57,102 nucleotides of DNA from Rhodanobacter sp. (GTDB taxonomy: Bacteria > Pseudomonadota > Gammaproteobacteria > Xanthomonadales > Rhodanobacteraceae), in assembly GCA_004298505.1 (NCBI GenBank), contig SCRO01000012.1, positions 1 to 57,102 of the forward strand, read 5' to 3'. The notes under the pieces were generated by a model. It had not been told where the DNA came from. It searched no databases and saw only the letters and a program-made list of their open reading frames with translations. Positions 1 through 8,153 of the stretch are shown one piece after another. The first letter of the stretch is position 1; every line of letters begins with the position of its first letter. A program made the translations under genes and the position numbers.

Positions 1-263
1 TTTTGTTGCGCCTTGGTGCGCAGCACGTCGACGAAGAACGCGTTCTTCCATTGATCGTTTTCCTGCTTCAGGCCAAGCTTGGCGTCGATATTCTGCGAAC
101 GGGTGTTGCCGGTGGCCGAGGCGAAACCGAACTCGCCCGAACCGCTCCAGCCGCTACGGTTGGCGCTGGTCGTTGAAGAAGGGTCGGTCGCGGCGTCCTG
201 GGCCTGGGCGGTGAAACTGGTGACGCCGGCCAGCAGCAGGCCGGCGAGCAAGGTCTTGTTCAT
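1..263 (-). CDS. DUF481 (YdiY-like) outer-membrane protein, N-terminal part
   Basis: Read on the minus strand from an ATG at 263 and running off the window edge, this frame gives about 87 residues. It opens with a signal peptide (MNKTLLAGLLLAGVTSFTAQA) ending in a plausible AQA cleavage site. The mature part is rich in Ser, Thr and Gly and contains the block WSGSGEFGFASATGNT followed by the start of a beta-strand-like stretch. That block is typical of DUF481/YdiY proteins, predicted outer-membrane beta-barrels of unclear function, some of them salt-induced. The rest lies outside the window. The family call rests on this motif and the signal peptide only. Confidence 0.7.
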   Translation of the reverse strand, partial: MNKTLLAGLLLAGVTSFTAQAQDAATDPSSTTSANRSGWSGSGEFGFASATGNTRSQNIDAKLGLKQENDQWKNAFFVDVLRTKAQQ

Positions 264-430
264 CGCGGGGCGTCCGTTTGTTAAAGATTAGTAATGCGCT
301 ACCTTAGCCACAAGGCTTGAACTCGCAATGAATGAGGCACTTTTCCGCTGCCGCAGGGCGTGCGCTACTTGCGACCGCGGCAGGCGGCCAGCATGCTACG
401 CAGGGCCCTTTCTTCTCCAGGTCGTCCCCG

Positions 431-1405
431 ATGGATCATCGCTACGAACGGATACTGAGCCTGCATCGCCTGCTGAAGTCGGCGCACTACCCGGTGCCGC
501 TGTCGCGCCTGCTGAGTGAACTGGGCTGCTCGCGTGCAACGCTTTATCGCGACGTGGCCTTTCTGCGCGACGCACTGGGGGCACCGATCGAGAGCGCCGG
601 CACCGATCAGGCAGCGTTCCGCTACGAGCTGGGCGAAGGCGAGAAATTCGAGCTGCCCGGCCTGTGGTTGACCTCGGACGAGCTGGCCTCGCTGCTGGTC
701 CTCAACGAATTGATCAGCCGCTCGGGTCCGGGCGTGTTGGCCGGTGCGCTGGCGCCATTCAAGGCACGCATCGAAGCTCTACTGTCGCACCACGACAGCG
801 GCAAGGCGCTGCCGCTGGAAAGGATCCGGGTGATCCCATGGGGCGAGCGCAAGCTCGACCAGCAGGTGTTCCGCGTAGTTGCCGGCGCGGTGCTGGAACG
901 CCACCAGCTGCGCTTCCGCTACCGCGCGCGCACCACCAACGCCGACAGCCACCGCACCGTCTCGCCGCAACGGCTGACCCATTATCGTGACAACTGGTAC
1001 CTCGACGTGTGGGATCACGACCGCGAAGCCCTGCGCAGTTTCGCGGTGGACCGCATCGCCGAGGCACACGTACTGGACAGCGCCGCGTTGGACGTCGCCG
1101 ACGCCGATCTCAACGAGCTGCTCGCTTCCAGCTACGGCATCTTCGCCGGCAAACCCAAGGCCTGGGCCACGATCCGTTTCTCCGCCCACGCCGCGCGCTG
1201 GGTCTCCGACGAACACTGGCATTCGCAGCAAAAAGGCGAGTGGCTGTCCGATGGGCGCTACGAATTGAAAGTGCCCTATTCCAACTCGAAGGAACTGCTG
1301 ATGGATGTGCTCAAGTACGGCCCGGACGCCGAAGTAATCGCACCGCTGCCGCTGCGCGAGGAGATGAAGATCCTGCTGCAGCTGGCCCTGTCAGGCTACG
1401 CCTGA
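431..1405 (+). CDS. WYL-domain transcriptional regulator (YafY type)
   Basis: A 324-residue protein read from the ATG at 431. The frame extends upstream to 332, but those 33 residues are low-complexity and precede the conserved start MDHRYERILSLHRLL. Residues 1-60 form a winged helix-turn-helix of the HTH_11/DeoR-like type (SELGCSRATLYRDVAFLRDAL). The middle and C-terminal parts match the WYL domain (RFRYRARTT, RDNWYLDVWD, FAVDRI, then a WCX-like tail). Such proteins are ligand-responsive DNA-binding regulators, often sensing nucleotide or DNA-damage signals. The target cannot be read here. Downstream a perfect palindrome at 1483-1520 separates it from the convergent permease gene. Length and domain order are normal for the family. 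Confidence 0.85.
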   Translation: MDHRYERILSLHRLLKSAHYPVPLSRLLSELGCSRATLYRDVAFLRDALGAPIESAGTDQAAFRYELGEGEKFELPGLWLTSDELASLLVLNELISRSGPGVLAGALAPFKARIEALLSHHDSGKALPLERIRVIPWGERKLDQQVFRVVAGAVLERHQLRFRYRARTTNADSHRTVSPQRLTHYRDNWYLDVWDHDREALRSFAVDRIAEAHVLDSAALDVADADLNELLASSYGIFAGKPKAWATIRFSAHAARWVSDEHWHSQQKGEWLSDGRYELKVPYSNSKELLMDVLKYGPDAEVIAPLPLREEMKILLQLALSGYA

Positions 1406-1482
1406 CAGCAAAAGATGGATCTCCATCGGCTCCGTCGTGTTCCCACCGCCCCGATGCACGAAGGCACCAACCTGGACGGCAC

Positions 1483-1520
1483 GTTTGCCTCCTCTCCCGC
1501 TTGCGGGAGAGGAGGCAAAC
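1483..1520. terminator. Perfect 38-bp palindrome between convergent genes
   Basis: Arms gtttgcctcctctcccgc (1483-1500) and their exact reverse complement (1503-1520) surround a 2-nt loop. It sits between the stop of the WYL regulator and the stop of the convergent SLC13 gene. There is no T-tract, so it is not a textbook intrinsic terminator. It may act as a bidirectional RNA-end hairpin or be an extragenic palindromic element. Confidence 0.6.
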
Positions 1521-1621
1521 ACAAGAAGCGCGCTGCTTGATTGGAGCGGGTCAGCCGGGAATCGAAAAAGCTGGAGCGCCGCGCGATAGCCGGTGCTTTA
1601 ACCATTCCCTATTCCCAGCTT

Positions 1622-3388
1622 TCAAGGATAAAACGGCCAGAACTTCGGAATCAGCCACATCGACAGTGCACAGAACATCAGGATCAGCGGAATGCCGACT
1701 TTCATGAAGTCGGTGAAGCGGTAGCCGCCGGCGTAGTACACCATGGTGTTGGTGGGGTAGCCGACCGGGGTCGCGAACGAGGTCGCTGCGGCAAACGCCA
1801 CCGCGATCACAAACGGGCGCGGATCGGCATGCACCGCGTGCGCCACCGACACCGCGATGCCGACCATAAGCACGACCGACGGGTTGTGCCCCATCAGCTC
1901 GGTCAGCAGGGCGGTCAGCAGGTAGATCATCAGCAGCGCCGCCAGCGGGCCATGACCGCCGACCAGAACCATGCCAAGCCGCACCAGCTCGGTCGACAGG
2001 CCGGTCTTCTCGATCGCGATGCCCAACGGCAGGATCGCGCCGAGCAGGATGATGATTTTCCAGTCGATGCCTTCGTAGACGTCCTTGCGACCGAAGCAGC
2101 CGGTCAACGCCATCAGCGTGGCACCGCAGATCGCAGCGATCGGGATGGGCAGCCAATGCAGGCCGGAGAACACCACCACCGCAGCCATGATCGCCACCGC
2201 GACCAGCGCCTTGCGTGGCATGCGGCGCGCATCCGCGCGCTCGGACAGCACGATGAAGGATTCCTCGTTGCGCAGTTGCTGCATGCGATCCTCGTTGACC
2301 AGCATCATCAACACGTCGCCGACCGCCAGACTGACATCGCTGAGCTTGTCGCGCAGCACCTCGCCGCGGCGGTGGATCGCCAGCAAGGTGGCGTTGTAGC
2401 GCCAGCCGATGCCTGACTCAGCGAAGCGACGGCCCTCGATCGAGCTGGCTGGCGCCACGATCAGCTCGGCCAGCACGCGCGGCTTCTGGTTGCCCTGGAC
2501 GTAGTGCTGCTCAGGCGCGTTGCGCAACTTGGCATTGCGACGGAACTCCTCGATTTTCTCCCAGTCGCCGCGCACCAGCAGCACGTCACCGGCGGCAAGC
2601 TGCTGCGAACGCGGCGACCACATGCGCCGTTCACCGCGCAGCAATTCCAGCGGATATACGCCAAATTTCTCGCCCAGCTGCGCGTCGGCAATCATCTTGC
2701 CGATCAGGGGCGATTCCGCGCTCAGCTCCAGCTCGGTGACGTACTTGCCGATGTCGAGCTCTTCCGGCTGCTGCGTATCGATATGCTTGGGCAGCAAAAA
2801 GCGCCCGACCACCATCAGATAGACGATGCCGGCCACGCCGAGCAAGGCGCCCAGCTTGGTCATCTCGAACACGCCGATCGGCAGCAGCCCATGCTTCTGC
2901 GCGAGACTGTCGGCGAGCAGATTCGAGGAGGTGCCGATCAGCGTGCACACACCGCCCATCTGGGCCGCGTAGGCCATCGGCATCAGCACGCGCCCCGGCG
3001 GGGTATGGGTGCGCTGGCATACGCGCAGCACCAGTGGCAGGAACAGGGCAACCAGCGCGATGTTCTTGATGAAGGCGCCCAGTGGGGCGATCACCAGCAT
3101 CACCGTCAAGGTCAGCAACCAGGGTCGCCGGATCTTCATCAACAGCCGATTCAGGGGCTCCAGGGCCCCGGAGCGCTCGATGCCCAGGCTCAGCGCAAAC
3201 ATCGCCGCCACCGTCACCGTGGCCTCGTTGCTGAAGCCGGACAGCGCCTCGACTGGGCTGACGATGCCCAGGATCACCAACACCGCCAGCGTGATCAACG
3301 CGACCAGGTCGATGCGTACCTTTTCGCTGGCAAACAGCACCATGGCGGTCACGATCACCGCCACGGTAGCCCAGGCCTGCCAGGTCAT
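1622..3388 (-). CDS. SLC13-family permease with TrkA-C domains
   Basis: A 588-residue inner-membrane protein. The frame stays open far upstream, but that extension is the reverse of the patatin gene. The ATG at 3388 (MTWQAWATVAVIVTAMVLF) begins directly with a membrane helix. The first half and last third are hydrophobic helices with SLC13/citrate-transporter signatures (IGTSSNLLADSLA, LTELMGHNPSVVLM, TPVGYPTNTMVYYAGGY). Between them, roughly residues 200-375, lie two soluble TrkA-C-like regulatory modules (AGDVLLVRGDWEKIEEF, VGDVLMMLVNEDRM). This architecture is shared by sodium-coupled sulfate or dicarboxylate transporters. The substrate cannot be told from sequence. It is divergent from the patatin gene with about 200 bp between starts. 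Confidence 0.85.
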   Translation of the reverse strand: MTWQAWATVAVIVTAMVLFASEKVRIDLVALITLAVLVILGIVSPVEALSGFSNEATVTVAAMFALSLGIERSGALEPLNRLLMKIRRPWLLTLTVMLVIAPLGAFIKNIALVALFLPLVLRVCQRTHTPPGRVLMPMAYAAQMGGVCTLIGTSSNLLADSLAQKHGLLPIGVFEMTKLGALLGVAGIVYLMVVGRFLLPKHIDTQQPEELDIGKYVTELELSAESPLIGKMIADAQLGEKFGVYPLELLRGERRMWSPRSQQLAAGDVLLVRGDWEKIEEFRRNAKLRNAPEQHYVQGNQKPRVLAELIVAPASSIEGRRFAESGIGWRYNATLLAIHRRGEVLRDKLSDVSLAVGDVLMMLVNEDRMQQLRNEESFIVLSERADARRMPRKALVAVAIMAAVVVFSGLHWLPIPIAAICGATLMALTGCFGRKDVYEGIDWKIIILLGAILPLGIAIEKTGLSTELVRLGMVLVGGHGPLAALLMIYLLTALLTELMGHNPSVVLMVGIAVSVAHAVHADPRPFVIAVAFAAATSFATPVGYPTNTMVYYAGGYRFTDFMKVGIPLILMFCALSMWLIPKFWPFYP

Positions 3389-3592
3389 GCGCGGACCTGC
3401 CTTGCGGACAGCTGGATCAACGGCTCGTCGGTGTGGCGCATGCGGGCTCCGGGGTCTTGCCGTGGCTCGGGTCGAGGCCCATCCTAACCGGCGGCGCGCG
3501 AGCTGTATTGATCGGCGTGCAGCCGGGTCGCGCTGTGCAGGTTGCGCAGCGTGCTCCGGCCAGTTTCGCGGGTCGCTGATCGGAGTCGTTGC

Positions 3593-4546
3593 ATGACACA
3601 AGAAGAAAATACCACGACAGCTACTACTTTCGCTGCCGTGGACGATGCCGACAAACCCACGGTGGCGCTGGCGCTGGGCGCCGGCGGGGCCAAGGGTCTG
3701 GCGCACATCGGCGTGATCGAGGAGATCGAGGCGCAGGGTTTGCGCATCGTCGCGATCGCCGGCAGTTCGATGGGCGCGTTGATCGGCGGCATCCACGCCG
3801 TGGGCAAACTGGATGTCTACCGCGACTGGGTCTGCGCACTGGCGCGGTTCGACGTGTTGCGACTGCTCGACTGGACGTTTTCCGGCGGCGGCCTGATCAA
3901 GGGCGAGCGCATCATCGGTACCCTGCGCGGGCTGATTGGCGACACCCTGATCGAGGAGCTGCCGCTGGCGTTCACCGCGGTGGCCACCGACCTCGATCGC
4001 GGGCGCGAGGTGTGGCTGAGCCGCGGCAGCTTGTTCGATGCAATCCGCGCCTCGATCGCCGTGCCCACCGTGTTCCGCCCGTACCGCCTGAATGGCCGCC
4101 GCATGGTGGATGGCGCCCTGCTCAACCCGGTGCCGGTCACGCCACTGATCCGCAGCGATGCCGATTACGTGCTGGCGGTCAGCGTGGACGGCCTGGCCGA
4201 GACGATCGTTGCGCCGGCGCCGGCCGAAACCGAACCGTTGGACGAAACCAGCTACCGGTACCGGATCGGCGAATTCATCAGCCGACTGGTCCCGCATGGC
4301 GAGAGCCAGCCGCGCGAACCCGGCACGCTGGATACACTGAACCAGGCGATGGACCTGATGCAGGCGAACCTGTCGCGGCTGCGCCTGGCCGCCTACGAGC
4401 CGGACCTGCTGATCGAACTGCCGCGCAACATCGCCAGCGTCTACGAGTTCTACCGCGCCCGCGAGCTGATCGAGCGCGGACGGGCGCAGGCGCGCAAGGC
4501 GCTGGCGGAATGGCCACGCTCGGGCGCGCCGGTCCGCTCCGGGTAG
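3593..4546 (+). CDS. Patatin-like phospholipase (RssA/YchK type)
   Basis: A 317-residue hydrolase starting at the ATG at 3593; the 17 residues upstream in frame look non-coding. It has the complete patatin set: the glycine-rich oxyanion loop GAGGAKG (residues 29-35), the nucleophile elbow GSSMG with Ser59, and the catalytic aspartate in VDGALLNP (Asp173). No signal peptide is visible, so a cytoplasmic or membrane-associated lipid acyl hydrolase is expected, as in the RssA group. The C-terminal 100 residues are helical and probably family-specific. Its stop is 6 bp from the stop of the convergent DUF488 gene. Confidence 0.88.
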   Translation: MTQEENTTTATTFAAVDDADKPTVALALGAGGAKGLAHIGVIEEIEAQGLRIVAIAGSSMGALIGGIHAVGKLDVYRDWVCALARFDVLRLLDWTFSGGGLIKGERIIGTLRGLIGDTLIEELPLAFTAVATDLDRGREVWLSRGSLFDAIRASIAVPTVFRPYRLNGRRMVDGALLNPVPVTPLIRSDADYVLAVSVDGLAETIVAPAPAETEPLDETSYRYRIGEFISRLVPHGESQPREPGTLDTLNQAMDLMQANLSRLRLAAYEPDLLIELPRNIASVYEFYRARELIERGRAQARKALAEWPRSGAPVRSG

Positions 4547-4552
4547 ACGCGC

Positions 4553-4921
4553 TCAGCGTGGGCCGTGCGTGCGCAACCAGTTCTGCAGATAGTCACGCAG
4601 CACGATCGCGCCGTTGTGCTCCTCGTCGTGCGCGCTGTAGATCAGGGTGACCTTGTGTCGCACCGAGCGCTCGGCCAGCGGCTGCCAGTGCTCGACCAGG
4701 CCATCCAGTTCGCTCGCGTAGCGGTGGCGAAAGCCATCCCAGAGCGCGGGATCGTGGCCGAACCACTGGCGCAAGGCGGTCGACGGAGCGATCTCCTTGG
4801 CCCACTGGTCCAGCGGCACGGCTTCCTTCTTCAGGCCGCGCGGCCACAACCGTTCGACCAGCACGCGATAACCGTCGTCCTTCGCCGGTTCTTCGTAGGC
4901 TCGCTTGATCGCGATGCTCAT
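4553..4921 (-). CDS. DUF488 (YeaO-like) family protein
   Basis: A 122-residue soluble protein. It has the hallmark early block RVLVERLWPRGLKKE followed by LDQWAKEIAPS, a WFGHDP motif and the later VTLIYSAHDEEHNGAIVLRDYL, all typical of short DUF488/YeaO proteins. Biochemical function of the family is not established. The ATG at 4921 is preceded on the minus strand by an AGGAGAA-like ribosome binding site. It stands alone, convergent with the patatin gene and unlinked in direction to any obvious partner except the minus-strand glycosyltransferase upstream. Confidence 0.85.
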   Translation of the reverse strand: MSIAIKRAYEEPAKDDGYRVLVERLWPRGLKKEAVPLDQWAKEIAPSTALRQWFGHDPALWDGFRHRYASELDGLVEHWQPLAERSVRHKVTLIYSAHDEEHNGAIVLRDYLQNWLRTHGPR

Positions 4922-5001
4922 GGCGTTCTCCTGCAGGACTAAACCTCGCCAGCATACGACTGCCGGGTCGGTGCGGCATGACCCAGATCAGAACCGCCTG
5001 G

Positions 5002-5718
5002 TCAAAGCTCCTCGACCAGGGTCACCTTGCCGCGGCGCATCAGCCAGGCCACGCCACGCAGGTCGGCCAGGCCTACCCACAGCCGATCCAGCATGCCGTA
5101 TTTGGAAACCCCGGCAGTGCGCGGGCGATGGCCGACCGGCACGCTGGTGCTCTGAAACCCGGCGCGCTTGACCAGCGCCGGCAGATAGCGGTGCATGTGG
5201 TCGAAATACGGCAGGCGCAGGAATACTTCGCGCTCGAACAGCTTCAGGCCGCAGCCGGTATCCGGGGTGGCGTCCTTGAGCATGCGCGAGCGCACCGCAT
5301 TGGCGATCTTCGAGGAGATGCGCTTGTTGAGGCTGTCGCGGCGGGTCGTACGCCAGCCGGCGAACAGGCGCACGTTGGCTGCTGCGCCGTCGCGAACGAC
5401 AAGCAGTTTCGGGATGTCCGCCGGGTCGTTCTGGCCGTCGCCGTCGAGCGTGGCGATCCACGGCGATTGTGCGGCGCGCACGCCATTCCACACCGCCGTG
5501 CTCTGCCCGCTGCGGGTCAGGTGGTGCAATACCCGCAACTCCGGGTGGGCGAGTTTTTCAGCCGCCAATACCGCGCGGCTGTCATCGCTGGAATCGTCGT
5601 CGACATAGATCACCTCGTAATCGATCCGTCCGCGCAGCGCGGCGGCGATCTCGGCGAGCAACGGCGGGATATTGTCGCGCTCGTTGAACACGGGAACGAC
5701 GACGGCAAGTTGCGGCAT
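5002..5718 (-). CDS. Family 2 glycosyltransferase (polyprenyl-phosphate sugar transferase type)
   Basis: A 238-residue GT-A enzyme with no transmembrane segment visible. The nucleotide-sugar-binding N-terminus is clear (VVVPVFNERDNIPPLL). The first acidic motif is VIYVDDDSSDDS (Asp40-42) and the metal-binding motif is LDGDGQNDPADI (Asp92/Asp94). The C-terminal part (DTGCGLKLFEREVF, GVSKYG) resembles dolichol- or undecaprenyl-phosphate mannose/glucose synthases. It lacks the C-terminal membrane helices of ArnC/GtrB, so a DPM1-like soluble form is likely. The product would be a lipid-linked sugar donor for envelope glycans. A GTrA-like flippase partner is not adjacent. Confidence 0.85.
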   Translation of the reverse strand: MPQLAVVVPVFNERDNIPPLLAEIAAALRGRIDYEVIYVDDDSSDDSRAVLAAEKLAHPELRVLHHLTRSGQSTAVWNGVRAAQSPWIATLDGDGQNDPADIPKLLVVRDGAAANVRLFAGWRTTRRDSLNKRISSKIANAVRSRMLKDATPDTGCGLKLFEREVFLRLPYFDHMHRYLPALVKRAGFQSTSVPVGHRPRTAGVSKYGMLDRLWVGLADLRGVAWLMRRGKVTLVEEL

Positions 5719-5848
5719 GGCGGAAGCCTTTCACAAGAACAGATGCTGCGTGCAGCGCAGCAGGAGCGCAGTTTAGCAACACGCGCTCCACCATCAATTG
5801 GCAGGAGGCGCCACGCCCGCCGCTCGTGGTGCGACGTCTCGAAGCGCC

Positions 5849-5870
5849 GGCGGGTAGTGCCCGCCCTACG
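5849..5870. repeat. REP-like GC palindrome (copy 1)
   Basis: The reverse complement reads CGTAGGGCGGGCACTACCCG followed by CC. It matches the intergenic elements at 9080-9101 and 9131-9150, each with a GGCGGGC/GCCCGCC stem. It lies between the glycosyltransferase and parB. Such GTAGGGCGGGC palindromes resemble the extragenic repeats of xanthomonads. Confidence 0.55.
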
Positions 5871-5888
5871 ACGTAACGACAGTGGGGC

Positions 5889-6758
5889 TCAGCGCATCTT
5901 GTCGAGGATGCCGTCAAGTTCGTCGTTGCTGTGGTAGTGGATCACCAGCTTGCCGCGGCCGCCCTTGCCTTGCGCCAGCTCGACCCGGGTCGCGAAGCGT
6001 TCGGCCAGTTCGCGCTCCAGCGCGCCGATGTTCGGATCGCGTGGCGGCGCACTCTTGGCCTTGCCCTTCGGCGCGGTCTGCGCGCGGCGCGCAGCTTCCT
6101 CCAGTTCACGCACCGACCAGCCGAACGTGACCGCCTGGCGTGCCAGCGGCACCGCGATCGCCTCCTCCAGGGTCAGCAGGCAGCGCGCATGGCCCATCTC
6201 CAGCTTGCCCTCGTCGAGCAGTTTCTTGATCGACTCCGGCAACTCGGTGAGGCGCAGCATGTTCGACACCGCCGCACGCGAGCGGCCCACCGCGTCGGCA
6301 GCTTGCTGGTGGGTGAGGTCGAAGTCGTCGATCAGCCGCTTCAGCGCGTCGGCTTCTTCCAGCGGAGTGAGATCCTCGCGCTGGATGTTCTCGATTAGTG
6401 CCATCGCCGGCACGGCAGCTTCGGAGACCTTCTTCACCAGGGCCGGAATCTCGCCCAGCTGGGCGCGCTGCGCCGCACGCCAGCGGCGTTCGCCGGCGAT
6501 CAGCTCATAGTGGTGCTTGTCGATCTCGCGCACCACCACCGGCTGGATCAGGCCCTGTGCCTTGATCGAGGCGGCCAGCTCGTCCAGCGCCTCCTCGTTC
6601 CAGTGCCGCCGCGGCTGGTATCTGCCGGGCTGGATCTGCTGCAGCGGCAGCGTACGCAGCTCGCCCTCCTGCGCCAGCGGCGACGATGAAGCCTCCTCGT
6701 CGCCACCGAGCAGGGCATCCAGCCCGCGTCCCAATCCCCGTTTCTTCGCAGCAGCCAT
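5889..6758 (-). CDS. parB: Chromosome-partitioning protein ParB
   Basis: A 289-residue ParB/Spo0J-family CTPase that binds parS sites and loads the origin region for segregation. The N-terminus RGLGRGLDALLG is the conserved ParA-interacting segment. The ParB/Srx domain carries IQPGRYQPR and the CTP-binding GERRWRA box (residues 89-95). ENIQREDLTPLEEADA follows, and the helix-turn-helix is at about 149-170 (THQQAADAVGRSRAAVSN). The C-terminal part has a basic linker and the dimerisation tail (KLVIHYHSNDELDGIL). It starts 3 bp after the stop of parA, so the two are co-transcribed. No parS consensus was found in the window by eye. Confidence 0.96.
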   Translation of the reverse strand: MAAAKKRGLGRGLDALLGGDEEASSSPLAQEGELRTLPLQQIQPGRYQPRRHWNEEALDELAASIKAQGLIQPVVVREIDKHHYELIAGERRWRAAQRAQLGEIPALVKKVSEAAVPAMALIENIQREDLTPLEEADALKRLIDDFDLTHQQAADAVGRSRAAVSNMLRLTELPESIKKLLDEGKLEMGHARCLLTLEEAIAVPLARQAVTFGWSVRELEEAARRAQTAPKGKAKSAPPRDPNIGALERELAERFATRVELAQGKGGRGKLVIHYHSNDELDGILDKMR

Positions 6759-6761
6759 GTC

Positions 6762-7622
6762 TCATTCCTGATGATGGGCGGCAGGCGCCTTGAGCCGTGC
6801 GGCAGCTTCGCCATGCGCTGGTGACTCGATGGCGTGGCCTGGCTCGGCGGCGCCGGGCAGCGCGCGCTCGCGCCGGATGATCTCGCCGGCCAGGCCGATG
6901 TAGGCGATCGCGCCGCGCGAGCTGCGATCGTACAGGTGAATCGGCTGGCCGTGGCTGGGCGCCTCGGCCAGGCGCACGTTGCGCGGGATGATCGAGCGCA
7001 GCACCTTGTCGCCGAAATGCTGGGTGAGCTGGGCCGAGACCTCGTTGCCGAGGTTGTTGCGCACGTCGTACATGGTGCGCAGCAGACCCTCGATCTCGAG
7101 CTTCGGGTTGAGTCGGTGGCGCACCGCCTTGACCGTGTCGAGCAGGCTGGACAGCCCCTCTAGCGCGAAATATTCGCACTGTACCGGAACCAGCACGCCG
7201 TCGGCGGCGGTCAACGCATTCAGCGTCAGCAGGTTCAGCGACGGCGGGCAGTCGATCAGGATCGTCTGGTAGTTCGCCGCGACCTTGGCCAGGATGTCCT
7301 TGAGACGGTGCTCGCGCGCCAGTGCATCCATCAGCTTCAGCTCGGCGGCGGTGAGATCGCTGTTACCCGGCAGCAAGTCGTAGTGCGCCTCGGTCGAAAC
7401 GATCGCCGCGCCGATCTCCACTTCCTCCAGCAGCACTTCACAGCCACTCAGTTTGACCTCGCGCTTGTCGATGCCAGAGGCCACGGTGGCGTTGCCCTGC
7501 GGGTCCAGGTCGACCAGCAATACCTTGCGCTTCGCTGCGGCCAGCGCCGCGGCGAGGTTGACTGCCGTGGTGGTCTTGCCGACACCGCCTTTCTGGTTGG
7601 CGACAGCGATGATGCGAGCCAT
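6762..7622 (-). CDS. parA: Chromosome-partitioning ATPase ParA
   Basis: A 286-residue P-loop ATPase of the ParA/Soj/MinD superfamily. It has the deviant Walker A KGGVGKTT (residues 11-18) with the signature lysine, a Walker A' region LLVDLDPQGNAT and the Walker B ILIDCPPSLNLLTLNAL. The DNA-binding basic patch and the dimer interface (IPRNVRLAEAPSHGQP) are as in chromosomal Soj proteins. About 30 poorly conserved residues at the C-terminus (from ERALPGAAE) exceed the usual length of about 260 and are probably a lineage-specific tail. It forms an operon with parB. In relatives it normally lies next to rsmG; here 1.5 kb of decayed sugar genes intervenes. Confidence 0.96.
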   Translation of the reverse strand: MARIIAVANQKGGVGKTTTAVNLAAALAAAKRKVLLVDLDPQGNATVASGIDKREVKLSGCEVLLEEVEIGAAIVSTEAHYDLLPGNSDLTAAELKLMDALAREHRLKDILAKVAANYQTILIDCPPSLNLLTLNALTAADGVLVPVQCEYFALEGLSSLLDTVKAVRHRLNPKLEIEGLLRTMYDVRNNLGNEVSAQLTQHFGDKVLRSIIPRNVRLAEAPSHGQPIHLYDRSSRGAIAYIGLAGEIIRRERALPGAAEPGHAIESPAHGEAAARLKAPAAHHQE

Positions 7623-7723
7623 GGTAGGGAGGGCTTACCGTGCGCGAAGGAGAGGGAGCCTGGGCGGTAGCAATCGTTCGGGCTGCAAGGCCCTGCCTGC
7701 GGTCCATTTTCCCGCCGCTTCTT

Positions 7724-7746
7724 GGCCCATAGAACCACTATGGGCC
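7724..7746 (-). promoter_or_regulatory. 9-bp perfect hairpin in the parA leader
   Basis: GGCCCATAG (7724-7732) and CTATGGGCC (7738-7746) flank the loop AACCA, about 100 bp upstream of the parA start on the minus strand. No T-run follows it in either direction. A role in mRNA structure or as an upstream transcript end is possible, but nothing in the sequence decides it. Confidence 0.35.
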
Positions 7747-7815
7747 GGCGAATCGTCGAAAAACTGTCCTCGCCGGCAAGACTTTTCGCCTCGAACATTT
7801 TTGCCGTCCAGGCTC

Positions 7816-8130
7816 CTAGATTAGCATTGCTGCCGGGGCCTGCCCGCCGATCCGCTCACCGCTGGCGCCGTCGAACAGGTGCAAACGGTCGGCGATCAGG
7901 CTCAGCGGGCCGCGCAACAGGTTCATCGCCGGGCTGCCGACAAAGCCGGCCACGAATAGGTTGGCGGGCTTTTCATACAGCGCCATCGGCGTGTCGAGCT
8001 GCTGGATCACCCCGCCGTCGAGTACCACGATGCGCTGGCCCAGGGTCATCGCCTCGATCTGGTCGTGCGTCACGTAAATCATCGTGGCCTTGAGTTGGCG
8101 GTGCAATCGCGCGATCTCGACTCGCATCAT
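7816..8130 (-). pseudogene. Truncated MalK/UgpC-type sugar ABC ATPase
   Basis: The 104 residues match only the middle of a carbohydrate-importer ATPase. They begin at [23 protein letters not shown] (the H-loop histidine region) and continue through [22 protein letters not shown] and [12 protein letters not shown] into the start of the MalK regulatory domain. The Walker A, Q-loop, signature motif and Walker B are missing, and the reading frame ends early in the regulatory region. It cannot hydrolyse ATP. The truncated front abuts the start of a divergent GH1 beta-glucosidase remnant. A deletion therefore seems to have removed the ATPase N-terminus and the original intergenic region. Confidence 0.8.
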
Positions 8131-8153
8131 AGTTCAGTCCGCTTAGGAGCCCC

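Noticed and set aside
1622-4297. An 891-codon minus-strand open frame across the SLC13 and patatin genes
   Set aside because: The upstream 300 codons are the reverse of the patatin gene, with no domain, and the permease begins with a natural membrane helix at 3388.
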